A stretch of 64,000 nt of DNA from Arcticibacter svalbardensis MN12-7. GTDB taxonomy: Bacteria; Bacteroidota; Bacteroidia; Sphingobacteriales; Sphingobacteriaceae. Numbering within the stretch: position 1 is the stretch's first letter; each line of letters opens with the position of its first letter. Under the pieces are notes generated by a model. The model saw only the letters and a program-made list of their open reading frames with translations. It did no database searches and was not told the origin of the DNA. The stretch lies in assembly GCF_000403135.1 (NCBI RefSeq), contig NZ_AQPN01000043.1:62001-126000 (forward strand), given 5' to 3'. The position numbers were made by a program, and so were the translations under genes. Below, one piece after another: positions 44,869 to 55,212 of the stretch.

Positions 44869-45894
44869 TTACACCTCTTTGAGAGTACTACCACCTTGAC
44901 CAACCATAAGTTCATGCTTAACATTGCATTTTAAGGCGAAGTTATTTAGTTGATGTCCTACAGGAAAATCAAAACATACGGGATAGGTATATTCCTTTAC
45001 TTTTTCCATCACCATTTCATAAACGGACTGACCAAACTCTTCTCCTATTGCATCAGTTTTAATATTAAAGCCACCTATGATTAAACCTGCCAGATGGGCC
45101 AATTTACCAGTACGTTTTAGGTTCCAGAACATCCTGTCAATGCTATATAGTTGTTCTTTAGTATCTTCTACAAATAGAATTTTGCCCCTGGTGTCAAGGT
45201 CAGATGGAGTACCAGCGAGGGTGTGAATGATACTTAAATTACCACCAACCAATGGTCCCTCTGCCCGCCCATATCGGTTTGACAAGGCTCCTGTCGCAGT
45301 ATAATTTAACTTTTCCCCTCCCAATGCCTGTTTGATAGATAAAATGGTTGAGATCTGGATGGGTTCGGCTTTTGCCCAGTCGTCCGGAAAGCTGTTGCAC
45401 ATTTTAGAATGCAGCGTAGCAATACCAAAGTTTTGGTTCACATGAGCATGCAACACAGTAATGTCGCTGAAACCGATTAACCATTTGGGATTCCTGACAA
45501 AATCTTTAAAGTTGATCTGATCAATGAAACGCACGAAACCATAACCACCCCTTGCGCACATAATGGCCTTAATTTCCGGGCTATCCAACATCATCTGAAA
45601 ATCCAGACGCCTTTCTTCGTCTGTACCTCCGTAAGTATAATCCTTTTTCCCTATAGTGGTACCAATAACAACTTTGAAACCCCAACTTTCCATAAGCTGC
45701 ACAGAAGGATGAATGGCCTCTAAACTGATGTATCCGGCCGGACTGGTGATTCCAATACTATCTCCTGCTTTTAAGTAAGGGGGTATTTTATGTTCCCTTC
45801 TCATTTCTGAAAGTGTGGGGGCAGCCCAGGCGTCACAGGTTGAGAGGATCCCTCCGGCAGTTACTAAAGAGGTGATGAAATTTTTACGGTTCAT
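44869..45894 (-). CDS. LD-carboxypeptidase (S66 family)
   Basis: This 341-aa peptidase removes the terminal D-Ala from muropeptide tetrapeptides in peptidoglycan recycling. S66 motifs: CARGGYGFVRF, the nucleophile Ser in GFSDITVLHAH, GPLVGGNLSII, and VEDTKEQLYSIDRMFW with the catalytic Glu; the C-terminal DFPVGHQLNNFAL carries the His. It begins with a signal-like N-terminus (MNRKNFITSLVTAGGIL, ending CDAWA), so it may act in the periplasm, which is unusual for the cytoplasmic recycling enzyme. It is monocistronic. Confidence 0.88.
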   Translation of the reverse strand: MNRKNFITSLVTAGGILSTCDAWAAPTLSEMRREHKIPPYLKAGDSIGITSPAGYISLEAIHPSVQLMESWGFKVVIGTTIGKKDYTYGGTDEERRLDFQMMLDSPEIKAIMCARGGYGFVRFIDQINFKDFVRNPKWLIGFSDITVLHAHVNQNFGIATLHSKMCNSFPDDWAKAEPIQISTILSIKQALGGEKLNYTATGALSNRYGRAEGPLVGGNLSIIHTLAGTPSDLDTRGKILFVEDTKEQLYSIDRMFWNLKRTGKLAHLAGLIIGGFNIKTDAIGEEFGQSVYEMVMEKVKEYTYPVCFDFPVGHQLNNFALKCNVKHELMVGQGGSTLKEV

Positions 45895-45993
45895 GTATGT
45901 TGTTTAAAAGAAAAAATAATATTAGAGAAAATACTTTTAAAAATTCATCTTAATTTCATGTTTGAGCTGGTACTTTGATGAAAAGAAATCAAC

Positions 45994-46425
45994 ATGAAAA
46001 AGTTCATTATAGTACTCGCCATCTTAGTTACAGTAATATCAGTAGGCACAACCAGTGCGCAGGTAAGAGTTAACGTTAACATAGGCACACCAGCTTATTA
46101 TTATATGCCGGATCAGAATGCCTATTACAATGTTTCCGAAAGATCTTATTATTATGAGTATGGAGGAAGATGGATTCACAGTTCTTATTTGCCAGGCAGA
46201 TACAGGAGTTATAATGTGTATAACGTCAGACATATTGAAGTGAATGAACCCCGTCCTTATTTAAGACATAGTTATTACAGAGAAAGATACTCCAAATCAA
46301 ACAATTACCACGTAGTAAATCGTGGTGGTGGTCATTCAAGTTATGATAGAGACAGACATGATGACAGAGGTAACGGTCATGATAAAGGTGGAAATCATGG
46401 AAATGGACATGGTAAACACAAATAA
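45994..46425 (+). CDS. Secreted Tyr/His/Gly-rich protein, unknown
   Basis: This 143-aa protein has a signal peptide (ending TTSAQ). The mature part is rich in Tyr and Arg (YYYMPDQNAYYNVSERSYYY) and ends in a His/Gly/Asp-rich tail (GHDKGGNHGNGHGKHK) that could bind metal ions. No enzymatic motif is seen. It is convergent with the histidine kinase gene, one base apart. The tail suggests a metal- or surface-binding role but this is inference. Confidence 0.6.
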   Translation: MKKFIIVLAILVTVISVGTTSAQVRVNVNIGTPAYYYMPDQNAYYNVSERSYYYEYGGRWIHSSYLPGRYRSYNVYNVRHIEVNEPRPYLRHSYYRERYSKSNNYHVVNRGGGHSSYDRDRHDDRGNGHDKGGNHGNGHGKHK

Positions 46426-47751
46426 TCAGGTTGCCTTATAAATTGGGAAATATAAGGTAAAGGTAGTACCCTTGTTTACTTCTGATTGAACTTCAATATC
46501 AATATTGTGGTAGGTGGCAATACTTTTACTGATTGCTAACCCCAAACCGTATCCCCCTGAGGACCGCTGAACATGCACTTTTTTAAATCGGTTAAATATC
46601 AGGGGGAGGTCAGTTGTTGAGATACCTATACCAGTATCGCTAATAACCAACTGATACCGATGCTCCGGGGTGTATCTATCCGATATATGGATAGATCCCT
46701 GCGGAACATTGTATTTAATAGAATTATTTAAAAGATTATAAATCAACTGGAACAGAAGATCTTTATTGCAGTTGGTAAATTCTACATCTTCAGTAAGATG
46801 TATCGCTAACTGAATCCCCTTCTCCTCAAACCGATCTTCTATTTCTTCTATTACCTGTTTCACCAACACACTTAATGTTACTGATTCGGTCCGGGAATAT
46901 TGATCATTATCAATTCTTGATATTAATAACAGGGAGTTCACTATTCTTTTTAAACGGTTTACTGTGGTCATCAGTTCGGCCAGTTTTTCATAGGTCTGAT
47001 CGCTCATCTCATCTTGCATCATCAGATTTTCAATCTTACTATTCAGGATACTGATAGGGGTCATGAGTTCGTGCGAGGCATTTGCCGTAAACTCACGCTC
47101 TTTCTCAAATGCATCTCTTACCTGATCCATTAAACTGATCAGCGAGCTATCCAGGTATTTAAAATCCGTTGTATTGGTTTTTACCGGAACGGCCCCTTGT
47201 GTAAAGGGAAATGTCTGCCTGATGAGTTTCGTCTTGATGATTCGCTGCAAGGGTTTAAGGAGATAACGGGTATAAAACAGGTCTATGAGAACGGATATGA
47301 CAATTAAGCTGATCAATACATATAAAGCAATGCGCTGTAAGGGTCTGTTGTATTCACTGATGGAGGTTACTTTTTTCCCTACTTCTAATAAATAGGCCTT
47401 ATTATTTTCTTTAAACGTATAGCTGAGTACCCGGTAAACTAGTGTATCTCCTTCAACACGTCGTCTGCTGGTTTCTATGGTATCTATTTTCAGCCATCGC
47501 ACAGGTTCCAAGGAAATATATTCCTGCTTAAGCATGGTATAACCACCATAACTCTGTTCACCTTCAAGATAATAATCAACGCCGTTCGTTTCAATGTTTT
47601 TAATAACTGCTGCCTTCTGTTGTTTTAAATTATAATCGGTAAAATCGGAAGTGATATTTTCCACGATGAAAGGCAGGATAATAATAAATAACAGTACGAT
47701 ACCCAACTTGGATAAGGTGATAAATAACGTTAATTTGTTGATTAACTTCAC
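46426..47751 (-). CDS. Two-component sensor histidine kinase
   Basis: This 441-aa kinase has two transmembrane segments (about residues 10-30 and 140-160) with a periplasmic sensor region between, then a HisKA domain (FTANASHELMTPISIL) and a HATPase domain (FQLIYNLLNNSIKYN, ISDTGIGI, GGYGLGLAISKSIA). The partner OmpR-type regulator precedes it with a four-base overlap. The signal sensed is unknown. Confidence 0.93.
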   Translation of the reverse strand: MKLINKLTLFITLSKLGIVLLFIIILPFIVENITSDFTDYNLKQQKAAVIKNIETNGVDYYLEGEQSYGGYTMLKQEYISLEPVRWLKIDTIETSRRRVEGDTLVYRVLSYTFKENNKAYLLEVGKKVTSISEYNRPLQRIALYVLISLIVISVLIDLFYTRYLLKPLQRIIKTKLIRQTFPFTQGAVPVKTNTTDFKYLDSSLISLMDQVRDAFEKEREFTANASHELMTPISILNSKIENLMMQDEMSDQTYEKLAELMTTVNRLKRIVNSLLLISRIDNDQYSRTESVTLSVLVKQVIEEIEDRFEEKGIQLAIHLTEDVEFTNCNKDLLFQLIYNLLNNSIKYNVPQGSIHISDRYTPEHRYQLVISDTGIGISTTDLPLIFNRFKKVHVQRSSGGYGLGLAISKSIATYHNIDIEVQSEVNKGTTFTLYFPIYKAT

Positions 47752-48428
47752 GCCTGTTTTTTAATTTTGTATCCTACTCCGCGAATAGTTTCCAGCCATT
47801 CCGTACTGGCAAAGGCCCCAAGTTTCTTGCGTAGGTTTTTGACATGTGCATCTATATAATTCGAATCATTTTCATCTTCTATAAAATTACCCCATATATG
47901 TTCGCACAACTGCATCCTGGTAAGGGGACGATTTTTATGCAAGAGCAAATAACTTAACAAATCAAACTCTTTCTTAGAAAGCTCTATGGCCGTTTGCTCA
48001 TGGGTAATCGTTCTTTTTTGAAGGTCTACCATGAATTCGCCTATGCTTACTTCGGAATTGATTAATCCATATTTTCTTCGGGAAATTGCCTGCATGCGGG
48101 AATGCAGCTCGGGAAGGGAAAAGGGTTTAGGAAGGTAGTCGTCTGCGCCAAGGTCAAGGCCTTTAATGCGGTCTTCGGTATTACCTCTGGCTGTCAATAT
48201 AATATAGGCTGCATCAGGGTTATATTTTTTTGCTTCCAATAGAAGTTTCAGTCCATCCATATCCGGAAGCCCAAGATCGAGCAATACAAAATCATAGGCA
48301 TTAGAATCAAGAAATTCGAGGGCTTTTTTAGCGGTATGGGCAAGATCAATTAGATAAAAAGACTTTTTAAGAAATAGCTCTACTTCAAGTGCAAGGGTCT
48401 TTTCATCCTCAACTAATAACACTTTCAC
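47748..48428 (-). CDS. OmpR-family response regulator
   Basis: This 226-aa regulator has a receiver domain (LVEDEKTLA, Asp in FVLLDLGLPDMDG, Lys in DYLPKPF) and a C-terminal winged HTH (FDLLSYLLLHKNRPLTRMQL, IDAHVKNLRKKLG, IRGVGYKI). It overlaps the kinase gene and is preceded 20 bases upstream by a small secreted-protein gene that probably belongs to the same operon. Confidence 0.94.
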   Translation of the reverse strand: MKVLLVEDEKTLALEVELFLKKSFYLIDLAHTAKKALEFLDSNAYDFVLLDLGLPDMDGLKLLLEAKKYNPDAAYIILTARGNTEDRIKGLDLGADDYLPKPFSLPELHSRMQAISRRKYGLINSEVSIGEFMVDLQKRTITHEQTAIELSKKEFDLLSYLLLHKNRPLTRMQLCEHIWGNFIEDENDSNYIDAHVKNLRKKLGAFASTEWLETIRGVGYKIKKQA

Positions 48429-48447
48429 TGTATTGTGTTTTAAAGTA

Positions 48448-48672
48448 CTACTTTTTTTGTTGTCTTACAGGCTCTGGCCTATCCTGTTTCCTGGATTTAG
48501 GAACTTCCTTTACTTGTTTTTTGGAATCATCTTTCCGCTGTGTTTGTTCGGATTTATTCTCTTGTTTACCACCCTTACTATCCTGTTGGACAGCAGCTTG
48601 GGAAATAAACGCATAAGTGGTCAACACTCCTATAAGAAGATAAGTAAATGTCCGTTTAAAGGTCTTATTCAT
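48448..48672 (-). CDS. Small secreted Lys/Gln-rich protein in the two-component operon
   Basis: With the Met at 48672 this is a 74-aa protein: signal peptide (MNKTFKRTFTYLLIGVL to FISQAA) followed by a highly charged, Lys/Gln/Glu-rich tail. The frame is open to 48723, which would add 17 residues before the signal. It ends 20 bases before the response regulator start, suggesting co-transcription. Function unknown; a charged periplasmic tail resembles other small envelope-stress-type proteins only superficially. Confidence 0.55.
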   Translation of the reverse strand: MNKTFKRTFTYLLIGVLTTYAFISQAAVQQDSKGGKQENKSEQTQRKDDSKKQVKEVPKSRKQDRPEPVRQQKK

Positions 48673-48812
48673 CAAGTAAACAAAGTTCATCATTTTCGAT
48701 GAGTTTTTCAGATATTTCTGCATTTTAAAAAGAGCGGGAATAAATATTCATAAAATTTAAACACAATGAGATTAAAGGTGTTAGATACTTAAACACAGAA
48801 AATTAAATTATT

Positions 48813-49136
48813 ATGAACTATAAAAAGTATTTACACAGTGGTCTTAGTGATAACACAGACACTGCAAAAGTATTAGCTGCCTTGTTAGCAGGTGTAGCAT
48901 TGGGTGCCGCCATTGGAATTTTGTTTGCTCCGGAAAGTGGATCTGAAACACGTAGTTTGCTTTCGGATAAAGCTAAAGATTTAGCAAGTAATGTGAAAGA
49001 TAAAGTGCAGACAGCAAAAGACTCTTTGTCCGTTAAGGCCGATGAGCTTAAAGAAACCAAAGATGAAGTGGTAACTAAAGTTAAAGAGAAATTTAACAAA
49101 GCTTCGGGAGAAGTGGATGGTGCAGTGAACGGATAA
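48813..49136 (+). CDS. YtxH domain-containing protein
   Basis: This 107-aa protein has one transmembrane segment (residues about 22-42, VLAALLAGVALGAAIGILFA) directly followed by the YtxH pattern APESGSETRSLL and a long amphipathic, Lys/Ala-rich helix. YtxH proteins are stress-linked membrane proteins of unclear mechanism. It is followed by a strong terminator and is monocistronic. Confidence 0.88.
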   Translation: MNYKKYLHSGLSDNTDTAKVLAALLAGVALGAAIGILFAPESGSETRSLLSDKAKDLASNVKDKVQTAKDSLSVKADELKETKDEVVTKVKEKFNKASGEVDGAVNG

Positions 49137-49153
49137 TACGGATTATCTGATAT

Positions 49154-49189
49154 AAAAATCCCCGGTTTATAATTTAAGCCGGGATTTTT
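49154..49189 (+). terminator. Rho-independent terminator after the ytxH-like gene
   Basis: AAAAATCCCCGG pairs with CCGGGATTTTT, with one bulged C, around a 13-base loop. It lies 17 bases after the YtxH gene stop and could also stop transcription from the minus-strand operon that ends at 49217. Confidence 0.8.
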
Positions 49190-49216
49190 ATATTTTAAGA
49201 TTTAATTTTGGGGGAG

Positions 49217-50004
<788 letters not shown>

Positions 50005-50052
50005 AAAATAAATTTAAATTGGTTAGCTATCTTTTTACCTATTATTTTGTTC

Positions 50053-50904
50053 TCACGTATATGCAACAAGCGTTTGACGGGATACGCCTAAGCCGTCTAT
50101 TCCCAACTCTACCACATCGCCTGGTTTTAAATACACAGGAGGATCGAAACCAAGACCTACACCTGCGGGAGTTCCTGTTGATATTATATCTCCTGGAAGC
50201 AGTGTCATAAACTGGCTGATGTAAGATATCAGATATGGGATTTTAAAGATGAGATTTGCTGTTGTGCCGTCCTGCATCATTTCTCCGTTTACTTTAAGCC
50301 ATAAACGCAAATTGTTGACATCTTCTATTTCATCAGGAGTGGCCATAAAAGGACCGGTAGGCGCAAAAGTATCGCAACCTTTCCCTTTATCCCAGGTACC
50401 ATTACGTTCAAGCTGGAAGGCTCGTTCGGATACATCATTATGCAGAGTATAACCGGCAACGTAATCTGCTGCGTCGGCTTCGTCCACATAAGAGGCTTTT
50501 TTACCGATGATGACAGAAAGTTCGACTTCCCAATCTGTCTTTTCAGAATTTTTAGGAATCAGGATATCATCATTCGGACCTGAGAATGAAGAGCTGGCTT
50601 TAAGAAACAAAATAGGCTCAACTGGCAGCGTAGCATTTGTTTCTTTGGCATGATCGGCATAATTTAAACCCACACAAACAATTTTAGATGGACGTGCTAC
50701 AGGAGCTCCCAAACGTTCTGTACCGGCAACAACAGGAAGATTTTGTTCATTCTGTTTTATAAAGGCCTGCAGGCGGCTCAATCCATCGTTTGCAAAAAAG
50801 GCTTCATTATAATCTTCTCCAAAAGAAGAAGTATCATAGTAAGTACTATTTATAATTACACCGGTCTTCTCCTGTCCGGCTATTCCGTAACGTATTAATT
50901 TCAT
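50053..50904 (-). CDS. Fumarylacetoacetate hydrolase family enzyme
   Basis: This 283-aa protein has the FAH fold: VGLNYADHAKET with the catalytic His, the metal-binding Glu/Asp set in SEKTDWEVELSVIIGK and NDVSERAFQ, and the C-terminal GDIISTGTPAGVGLGF. In the non-phosphorylating L-fucose and related pathways, a FAH-family 2,4-diketo-3-deoxy-sugar-acid hydrolase gives pyruvate and a small acid. With a dehydratase and two SDRs alongside, this is the best fit, though other diketo acids are possible. It starts four bases after the upstream SDR stop. Confidence 0.82.
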   Translation of the reverse strand: MKLIRYGIAGQEKTGVIINSTYYDTSSFGEDYNEAFFANDGLSRLQAFIKQNEQNLPVVAGTERLGAPVARPSKIVCVGLNYADHAKETNATLPVEPILFLKASSSFSGPNDDILIPKNSEKTDWEVELSVIIGKKASYVDEADAADYVAGYTLHNDVSERAFQLERNGTWDKGKGCDTFAPTGPFMATPDEIEDVNNLRLWLKVNGEMMQDGTTANLIFKIPYLISYISQFMTLLPGDIISTGTPAGVGLGFDPPVYLKPGDVVELGIDGLGVSRQTLVAYT

Positions 50905-50908
50905 GCTT

Positions 50909-51673
50909 TTAGTTGTTTAATTTTATAAATCCACCGTCAATAGGATAATCATTTCCGGTCACAAATCCAGCTTCATCTGAACATAAGTATAAAGCCAGAC
51001 TAGCTACTTCCTCCGGCTTTCCCATTCTACCAATAGGTTGACTTTTGGAAAGTTTTTCAAAAATTTCCTCTTCTTTTCCAGCGTAGTTTTTAGAGATAAA
51101 GCCATCAACAAATGGGGTATGAATACGAGCAGGGGATACAGTATTACTTCTGATATGATCATTTAAATAATCGCGGGCAACAGACATACTCATCGCATGA
51201 ATGGCACCTTTACTCATTGAATAAGCAAACCGGTCCGCTATGCCTACAGCAGATGCGATGGATGCCATGTGTAGCATGCACCCTCCGTTGTTCTTTTTCA
51301 TAAGAGGTATGACAGCGAAAATACAATTGTAAGCTCCTTTGACATTGACCTCAAAAACGCGGTTGAAATCAGCTTCTGTACATTTTTCTACATTCCCCAC
51401 ATGTGCGATCCCCGCGTTATTTACCAGGATATCGATCTGACCGATAGCAGAAAATGTTTCTATAACATCCTGTTGGTTTGATACATTCAGAGAATAAGAC
51501 TTAGCCTGACCACCGGCCTGCTCTATTTCTTCAACAGCTAACTTTCCAGCCAGCTCATTGAGTTCTATGATATGAACAAATGCACCTTGCCTGGCAAATA
51601 ATAGGGCAATTGCCTTACCAATGCCACTGCCGCCTCCAGTAATTACGGCGTGCTTATTTTTTAAACTAAACAT
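50909..51673 (-). CDS. Short-chain dehydrogenase/reductase
   Basis: This 254-aa SDR has the full classical set: TGGGSGIGKAIA, NNAGIAH, the catalytic Ser in MASIASAVG, and the Tyr/Lys in YSMSKGA. The C-terminal TGNDYPIDGG is normal. It probably oxidises a 2-keto-3-deoxy sugar acid to the 2,4-diketo form (2-keto-3-deoxy-L-fuconate dehydrogenase-like), placed between the dehydratase and the FAH hydrolase in the operon. The exact substrate is inference. Confidence 0.85.
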   Translation of the reverse strand: MFSLKNKHAVITGGGSGIGKAIALLFARQGAFVHIIELNELAGKLAVEEIEQAGGQAKSYSLNVSNQQDVIETFSAIGQIDILVNNAGIAHVGNVEKCTEADFNRVFEVNVKGAYNCIFAVIPLMKKNNGGCMLHMASIASAVGIADRFAYSMSKGAIHAMSMSVARDYLNDHIRSNTVSPARIHTPFVDGFISKNYAGKEEEIFEKLSKSQPIGRMGKPEEVASLALYLCSDEAGFVTGNDYPIDGGFIKLNN

Positions 51674-51686
51674 TTTTTGTTTTTAT

Positions 51687-53351
51687 TTATAATGAAACCC
51701 CTCTTTTCCACGGAATAAAATCGTCCTGTCCTAAACCAACTGCTTTAGGCTGAATATTTCCGCTTGCCACTTGAATAACATAGTCAAGAATTCTTTCCGC
51801 AGATTGTTTTGTATTTTCCTCACCATCTATAATCGTTCCGCAGTTGATATCAATAATATCGGACATACGGTTATACAAGTTCGTGTTAGTTGCTATTTTA
51901 ATAACCGGTGTTATGGGATTGCCAGTTGGAGTACCCAGTCCGGTTGTAAATAACACGATATTGGCACCTGATCCAACTTCCGCAGTAGTACTTTCCACAT
52001 CACTACCGGGAGTACAAAGGAGGTTAAGACCCTTCCGTGTGACTTTCTCCGGATAATCAAGTACGTCTGTAACAGGTGAAGTTCCACCCTTTTTAGCTGC
52101 GCCCGCAGATTTAATCGCATCTGTAATTAAGCCATCCTTAATATTTCCAGGAGAAGGGTTTGCAAAAAAGCCAGAGCCATCAGCCTCAGCCCTTGCGTTA
52201 TAGGTGCGCATCAGTTGCATGAATTTATTTGCCAGGGTTTCATCTGTGCAGCGGTCACTCATTTCCTGCTCGACACCGCATAGTTCCGGGAACTCTGCCA
52301 AGATAACACTGCCTCCAAGGCTCACTAAAATATCGGATAAAGTGCCAAGCGCAGGGTTAGCCGAAATTCCAGAAAAACCATCGGAACCACCACATTCAAG
52401 ACCTACCACTAATTTAGAGAGTGGAGCAGGACTACGTACCGCTTTATTGGCCTGCATTAAACCGGTAAAAGTTTGCTTCAAGGCTAGCTGAAGCATCTTT
52501 TCTTCCGTACCAATCTGCTGCTGTTCCAGGATATAAAGCGGTTTGCTAAATGAGGCATCCCGCTTATCTATTTCGGCTTTTAAGATACTCGCCTGGGCAT
52601 GCTGACAACCCAGACTTAATATTGTGGCCCCTGCAACATTGGGATGAGTAATATAACCAGCAAGAAGTCCGCACAACGCATCTGAATCTGTTCGTGTTCC
52701 TCCGCAACCCAGATCATGGCTGAGGTATTTTATTCCGTCGATATTAGAAAAGATTTTTCCTGAACCAAGTTCATGAGGCGACTTTTGCAAATCAGCCTGC
52801 AAGATTTCCTCTACCGTCTTGCCGGTTTGATACATAGAGAGGAGGCTATCCACTTCAGATTCATATCCCCTGGGCTTTTTAAATCCCAGCTTTTCTGTAA
52901 GTGCCTCCTTAATCATATTTACGTTTCTGTTTTCACAAAACACCAGAGGGATGATTAACCAATAATTAGCGGTTCCTACAGATCCATCTTCGCGATGATA
53001 TCCCATGAAAGTGGCATTTTCGAAGCGTGAGGTATCAGGTATTGTCCATTCCGTTTTACGTTTCCCTAATGCAAAGCTTTCGGAGGCATGTTTAATATTA
53101 TGAACGGTTAAGGAGATCCCCTGAGGTAATGAAAGACAAGCTTTTCCAACAAGGACACCATACATAAAGATGGGGTCACCTTCTTCCAGAGCTCTTAATG
53201 TAAATTTATGTTTAGCCGCAACATCACTAACTAAATTAAACTGTACACCATTAAATTCTATACCAGTACCTGCTTTAAGATCCGTAAGTGCAACAAGTAC
53301 ATTATCAATGGGATGAATCTGAATATAGGTATGTTTCTGATTTTCGGACAT
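51687..53351 (-). CDS. Altronate dehydratase-family (UxaA-like) sugar-acid dehydratase
   Basis: This 554-aa protein has an N-terminal SAF domain (residues about 5-90) and the UxaA/GarD-type dehydratase core (FMGYHREDGSVGTANYWLII, HDLGCGGTRTDSDALCGLLA, LGCQHAQA, GLECGGSDGFSGISANPALG, CGVEQEMSDRC). The family dehydrates aldonic or uronic acids, giving 2-keto-3-deoxy acids. As the first gene of the SDR/FAH operon it probably handles the acid formed from L-fucose or a similar sugar. It is separated by 83 bases from the ten-gene operon upstream; no terminator is visible between. Confidence 0.85.
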   Translation of the reverse strand: MSENQKHTYIQIHPIDNVLVALTDLKAGTGIEFNGVQFNLVSDVAAKHKFTLRALEEGDPIFMYGVLVGKACLSLPQGISLTVHNIKHASESFALGKRKTEWTIPDTSRFENATFMGYHREDGSVGTANYWLIIPLVFCENRNVNMIKEALTEKLGFKKPRGYESEVDSLLSMYQTGKTVEEILQADLQKSPHELGSGKIFSNIDGIKYLSHDLGCGGTRTDSDALCGLLAGYITHPNVAGATILSLGCQHAQASILKAEIDKRDASFSKPLYILEQQQIGTEEKMLQLALKQTFTGLMQANKAVRSPAPLSKLVVGLECGGSDGFSGISANPALGTLSDILVSLGGSVILAEFPELCGVEQEMSDRCTDETLANKFMQLMRTYNARAEADGSGFFANPSPGNIKDGLITDAIKSAGAAKKGGTSPVTDVLDYPEKVTRKGLNLLCTPGSDVESTTAEVGSGANIVLFTTGLGTPTGNPITPVIKIATNTNLYNRMSDIIDINCGTIIDGEENTKQSAERILDYVIQVASGNIQPKAVGLGQDDFIPWKRGVSL

Positions 53352-53434
53352 AAAAAGTTATTTTTACTCAATAATAAGAGATAATATTGATATAACAACA
53401 GATACTGCTAAAAAGAATGACAGCACCTTCAATT

Positions 53435-54322
53435 TTACCCTAACTCTGGAATTAAAACTTTAGTAGTATAAGTTGCACTTTCTTTTATACTAACGAAAGG
53501 ATCTATAGCAAAATTTTCCTGCTCGACAATACAATGTTCTAGCCCCGCTAATTTTGCTGATGCAAATATTTTTTTGTAGTCTATAGAGCCATTGCCTATT
53601 TCCGTGTTCTTTGTGGAATCAGTTTTATCCATATCTTTCACATGCCACATTGAAAATTTGCCCGGATATTCTTTAAACATTTCAACCGGATCTTTGCCGG
53701 CTTTTACCACCCAATACAGGTCCATTTCAAATTTTACCAAATCAGGATCAGTCTCTTTTAGAAGGGTCTCATAACCAATAACACCATTTAAATCTTGGAA
53801 TTCAAAGGCATGATTGTGATAACCAAATTGGAGGCCTGCTTTTTTACATATTGCTGCTGCCTGGTTAAATTTATCAGCTAATTTTCTATAATCATCAGCA
53901 GTTTGACGTAAGTTGTCAGCTAAATAAGGAACCACCAGGTACTGATGTTTCAGTATTGTCGCAGCCTCTATATAACTATTTAGTTTGTCCATTTTTCCAT
54001 CAGGGCCAAGAAACTCTGTAAAATCGTAGTGGCCGCTTATGGCATGTAGTTCATTTGATTTGAGTACCTGTTGTAATTCCTGAGGAGATAAGCCCCAGAA
54101 CTTATTATCCGCATACCCAAATAGTTCCACCTCTTTGTAACCAGCTGCTGCCACTTGAGCGATCACTTTCCGCGGATCTTTAGGAAGTTCGTCCCTTAAT
54201 GTATATAATTGAAGCCCTACCTTCTTAGTTGAAGGTAAAGCCATACAAGATAAATGTGGCAAAATTAGAGTGCCTGCTGCTGCCATAGCTGTTTGTTGAA
54301 TAAAAGATCGTCTGCTAGTCAT
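53435..54322 (-). CDS. Xylose-isomerase-like TIM-barrel protein with Tat signal
   Basis: This 295-aa protein has a Tat signal (SRRSFIQQTAMAAAGTLIL) and a sugar-phosphate isomerase/epimerase TIM barrel (GLQLYTLRDELPKDP, YHNHAFEFQ, EMDLYWVVKAG, MWHVKDMD, VEQENF). The Glu, Asp and His residues that bind a metal in such barrels are present. It is the tenth and last gene of the operon and is predicted periplasmic. Members of this group near DUF1080 and Gfo/Idh genes act on 3-keto sugars in some species; that function here is inference. Confidence 0.82.
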   Translation of the reverse strand: MTSRRSFIQQTAMAAAGTLILPHLSCMALPSTKKVGLQLYTLRDELPKDPRKVIAQVAAAGYKEVELFGYADNKFWGLSPQELQQVLKSNELHAISGHYDFTEFLGPDGKMDKLNSYIEAATILKHQYLVVPYLADNLRQTADDYRKLADKFNQAAAICKKAGLQFGYHNHAFEFQDLNGVIGYETLLKETDPDLVKFEMDLYWVVKAGKDPVEMFKEYPGKFSMWHVKDMDKTDSTKNTEIGNGSIDYKKIFASAKLAGLEHCIVEQENFAIDPFVSIKESATYTTKVLIPELG

Positions 54323-54333
54323 ATCATGTATTT

Positions 54334-55212
54334 TTACACATCACAAATTTCGAGGGCTTTACGTAATGAGGCCACTTTATCTGGCTGGAGAGGAATAAAT
54401 TCCTGAGCCACATAACCTTCAAAACCCGTTTCTTTAATCGCTTTTATTATTGCGGGATAGTGCAATTCCTGCGTGTCGTCAATTTCATTCCTTCCAGGAA
54501 CCCCTGCCGTATGGTAATGGGCAATAAAAGCATGATTATCGCGAATGGTACGGATCACATCTCCCTCATTGATCTGCATATGGTAGATATCATACAGCAA
54601 TTTGAAATTGTCTGAATCTATTCTTTTTGCTAGCTCTACGCCCCATGATGTACGGTCGCACTGATAATCCTTGTGATTTACTTTACTGTTTAGTAATTCC
54701 ATAACCAGTACCACACCTTGTTTTTCTGCAAGAGCCATTACCTTTTTTAATCCATCAACAGAGTTCTTAAGTCCGGTTTCATCATCCATCCCTCTTCTAC
54801 TTCCACTAAAACAGATCAGATTTTTATACCCTGCCTTTGCCACAAGGGGAATCATTTCCATATAGTTTTTAATAAGCACAGGATGATATGCCGGGGTATT
54901 CCATCCATCCGTAAGGTTGATTTCCGCACCATTACACATGGAGGAATACAGGTTATACTTTTTAAGGGTCGGCCAGTCTTTAGGACCTACCAGATCAATC
55001 GCTTTCATTCCTAAACTACTGGCTACCTGACATAACTCTTCAACCGACATATCATTAAAACACCAGCGACAAACGGAATGGTTAATATTCCCTTTTAGTT
55101 TATAAGGGAATTTTGTTTCTGATGCTGTATATGAAGCTGTCATGGAGGATGTTGAGATTGCGGCAGTGCCTGCAAGAAGTGTTTTAATTACTGCTCTTCT
55201 GGTGCTATTCAT
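54334..55212 (-). CDS. Hydroxypyruvate-isomerase-like TIM-barrel protein with Tat signal
   Basis: This 292-aa protein has a Tat signal (TRRAVIKTLLAGTAA) and a TIM barrel of the hydroxypyruvate isomerase-like kind (SVCRWCFNDMSVEELC, LVMELLNSKVNHKDY, KLLYDIYHMQINEGD, YHTAGVPGRNEID, AQEFIP). Its start overlaps the MFS gene stop by four bases. The substrate is unknown; a periplasmic epimerase or lyase step on an oxidised sugar is the likely role in this operon. Confidence 0.82.
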   Translation of the reverse strand: MNSTRRAVIKTLLAGTAAISTSSMTASYTASETKFPYKLKGNINHSVCRWCFNDMSVEELCQVASSLGMKAIDLVGPKDWPTLKKYNLYSSMCNGAEINLTDGWNTPAYHPVLIKNYMEMIPLVAKAGYKNLICFSGSRRGMDDETGLKNSVDGLKKVMALAEKQGVVLVMELLNSKVNHKDYQCDRTSWGVELAKRIDSDNFKLLYDIYHMQINEGDVIRTIRDNHAFIAHYHTAGVPGRNEIDDTQELHYPAIIKAIKETGFEGYVAQEFIPLQPDKVASLRKALEICDV

